Below are positions 62,400 to 64,000 of a stretch of DNA of 64,000 nucleotides, piece after piece. The DNA lies in NCBI GenBank assembly GCA_963817375.1, contig CAWFOB010000001.1:643750-707749 (forward strand), read 5' to 3'. A model generated the notes under the pieces. The model was not told where the DNA came from, ran no database searches, and worked only from the letters and a program-made list of their open reading frames with translations. The stretch comes from JACVRM01 sp963817375. Its GTDB lineage: Bacteria; Actinomycetota; Thermoleophilia; Gaiellales; Gaiellaceae. The position numbers and the translations under genes are program-made. The number at the start of each line of letters is the position of its first letter. Position 1 is the first letter of the stretch.

Positions 62400-63313
62400 C
62401 GCGACGATCCGATCAGGCGCTCCACATCGGCATCCAGGACGGCGACGCCGCCCTCGTCCGGGCGGCCCGGCGACCACGCGAGCCGGCGCGCGTCGCGCGC
62501 CAGATCGCCCTCGCCCGAGCCGGCCAGCTCGACCGCGAGCTGCTCCAGCGCGCGGCGCTCGTCCCCGTTGCCGTTGACCGACGCGGTCCGCAGGCGCGCG
62601 AGGGCCAGCTCGAGCGGCGTGCGCCTCGGCGGGCGACGGCGCAGCCATGCCGGGCGGCGGACGCCGAGCGACCGCGGGATCGCAGGCACGAGCAGGGCGA
62701 TGGCGAGCAGCAGCAGGAGCAGGGCGCCGGCGAGCGAGACGGCCGCTAGCACCCAGGGCCGGATGTTGTATGTCACGGCGGGCAGCGGCCGCACCTGGGC
62801 GGCGAGCAGCGGGCGGCCCTGGAGCTGCAGCACACGCCGCGACGACACCATCGTCCGCGGCCAGAGGACGTGCAGCGTCCGCGGCTTGCCGCCGGCCGGC
62901 GTATAGGTGACCACGGTGCGCGGCGGGGCCAGCTTCCGCTCGCCGCGCGGCAGGCAGGCGAACGTCACGCACCAGAGCCGGAAGCGGTAGACGAGGCGCG
63001 TGCTGTTCCCTACGTCCGTGCGCGTCGCCGACCTCGAGACCACGGTGTAGGGCGTGAACGGCGCGGTGATCTTCACGGACGCGGGCGGGACGCGGTCGTG
63101 GCGGAAGAGCAGCTCGAGCCGGGCCGTGACGATGTCGGCGAAGTAGTGCGACTGCGGCGTGATCGTCGCCGTCGCAGCCACGCGCGCATCGTCGGGGAGG
63201 CTCGGCGCCGGCGTGAACCAGCCCAGGCGGACGGCGACGATGACGAGGCACAGCGCCAGCCCACCGATGCCGAGCAGCGCCGCCGCGGTCGGGTGCTTGC
63301 GGAACTCGCTCAT
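62396..63313 (-). CDS. Membrane protein of the VWA/DUF58 operon (305 aa)
   Basis: From ATG 63313. N-terminal span (AAALLGIGGLALCLVIVAVR), an extracytoplasmic beta-rich domain of about 45-190 (VAATATITPQSHYFADIVTA, VSRSATRTDVGNSTRLVYRF, RTVVTYTPAGGKPRTLHVLW), a second span (AAVSLAGALLLLLLAIALLV) and a cytosolic helical tail (ALARLRTASVNGNGDERRAL, LAVELAGSGEGDLARDARRL). Position and layout resemble the BatD-like or DUF4381-like partners of MoxR/DUF58/VWA operons. It is not recognised more precisely. Confidence 0.75.
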   Translation of the reverse strand: MSEFRKHPTAAALLGIGGLALCLVIVAVRLGWFTPAPSLPDDARVAATATITPQSHYFADIVTARLELLFRHDRVPPASVKITAPFTPYTVVSRSATRTDVGNSTRLVYRFRLWCVTFACLPRGERKLAPPRTVVTYTPAGGKPRTLHVLWPRTMVSSRRVLQLQGRPLLAAQVRPLPAVTYNIRPWVLAAVSLAGALLLLLLAIALLVPAIPRSLGVRRPAWLRRRPPRRTPLELALARLRTASVNGNGDERRALEQLAVELAGSGEGDLARDARRLAWSPGRPDEGGVAVLDADVERLIGSSR

Positions 63314-64000
63314 GCGAGCACCGGCATCTGCTCGCGGACGGCGGCCCAGCCGAGGAACGCGCCGAGCACCTCGTCCGGCTCGGCGGAGGAGAGCACGACC
63401 GGCTGCAGGTCGAGGCGCTCGAAGTCGGCGAGCAGCCCGGCGAACCGCTCCTCGTGGGCGCGCCGCCTCGCATCGACCTCGCGGGCGCTGAGGCGAACGA
63501 GGCCGACCGCGCCGGTTGCCGGGTCGGCGATCGGGACGCCGAGGCCTCCGACGGGCGGGAAGCTCCGCTCCCAGACGGGATCGGAGATCACGACCGGGAC
63601 GAGGTCCCACGGCAGCTCGAGCGCCTGCGCCCACTCGGCGATCGTCGGCGGCTCGAGGAAGTCGGAGAGGACGAAGACGAAGCTGCCTGTCGGGAGCGTC
63701 CAGCGCAGGTCGCCGAGGAACGCGAGCATGCGCGCGAGCGTGTCGTCGGGGGCCTGGAAGGCGGAATACGTCAGGTGGCTCTCCTTCAGCCGCCAGTGCT
63801 CGTGCTGGGCGTTCGGCGCGCGCCAGAACGGCCCGTCCACGTTCGCGGAGGCCTCGTCCAGGTAGCCGACGAGGCCGCGCGCCCTGAGCGTCGAGTCGGC
63901 GATCAGCGATCCGGCGACGCGCATCGCCTCCGGCTTCGAGAGCCAGGGCAGACCCGGCGGGAAGAGCGCCATCGACGGGCGCCGGTCGCAGACCACGACC
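63310..64000 (-). CDS. DUF58 protein, N-terminus beyond the window
   Basis: C-terminal part of a DUF58 (VWA-like) protein, reading in from the right edge. Visible are VVCDRRPSMALFPPGLPWLS, LVGYLDEASANVDGPFWRAP, SHLTYSAFQAPDDTLARMLA, SFVFVLSDFLEPPTIAEWAQ, LVPVVISDPVWERSFPPVGG and RRRAHEERFAGLLADFERLD. DUF58 proteins accompany MoxR AAA ATPases and VWA proteins in metal-centre or complex-assembly operons; a moxR gene is expected just outside the window. The stop overlaps the next gene by 4 nt. Confidence 0.85.
   Translation of the reverse strand, partial: VVVCDRRPSMALFPPGLPWLSKPEAMRVAGSLIADSTLRARGLVGYLDEASANVDGPFWRAPNAQHEHWRLKESHLTYSAFQAPDDTLARMLAFLGDLRWTLPTGSFVFVLSDFLEPPTIAEWAQALELPWDLVPVVISDPVWERSFPPVGGLGVPIADPATGAVGLVRLSAREVDARRRAHEERFAGLLADFERLDLQPVVLSSAEPDEVLGAFLGWAAVREQMPVLA

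Overview
The window is GC-rich, single-copy chromosomal DNA with very tight gene packing. Many genes overlap by 4 nt (ATGA or GTGA), and GTG starts are common. An F420 cofactor gene (FbiC type, fused CofG/CofH), a PPi-type phosphofructokinase signature, the order hemW-hrcA-dnaJ-prmA-mtaB-hit-yqeY-phoH-ybeY-era, and an ArgR-regulated arg operon point to an actinobacterium. A deep lineage such as Thermoleophilia is my best guess; this is inference from gene content, because no 16S or marker search was possible. No phage, IS element or CRISPR array is present.

Layout. 1-1.3 kb: a small ribbon-helix-helix (RHH) operon ending in a DUF4097 protein, with a visible operator. 1.3-4.3 kb: coaE, rpsA and an alpha/beta hydrolase. 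4.5-9.4 kb: a giant VCBS/Asp-box beta-propeller gene with two arrays of near-identical repeats. 9.3-17.7 kb: small proteins, polA, two acetyltransferases, a LarA-like protein, a sulfatase, a decayed LAGLIDADG endonuclease gene and tRNA-Leu(CAA). 17.8-27 kb: PPi-type PFK, then (minus strand) phoH with an intein, ybeY, a fused lipid kinase/phosphatase, cdd, era, deoC and two aldehyde dehydrogenase genes. 27-37.3 kb (minus): murJ-lepA-hemW-hrcA-dnaJ-prmA-mtaB-hit-yqeY, a translation, heat-shock and tRNA-modification cluster. 37.4-41 kb: rpsT, holA, comEC, comEA. 41.2-43.2 kb: an ECF sigma factor with a DUF4349 membrane protein. 43.2-49.5 kb (minus): leuS, carB, carA. 49.5-57.6 kb (plus): argC-J-B-D-R-G-H and lysA. 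57.5-64 kb (minus): a DUF58/VWA/TPR operon leading into fbiC.

How the parts fit: carAB supplies carbamoyl phosphate for arginine and pyrimidine synthesis and is divergent from the arg operon. Both probably answer to ArgR, encoded in that operon, through tandem boxes in the tiny spacer. cdd, deoC and the aldehyde dehydrogenases form a deoxynucleoside salvage route.

Quality note: several genes carry single-base frameshifts (densest at about 45.8-51.3 kb; also murJ, lepA, hemW, fbiC, lysA, argD, a VWA gene and the propeller gene). Reading frames resume cleanly after each, and essential genes are hit, so I treat these as probable sequence errors and annotate through them. The most notable biology is a probable class 3 intein in PhoH, the twin seven-repeat propeller arrays, the RHH and ARG-box operators, and a CarB that lacks its allosteric domain.
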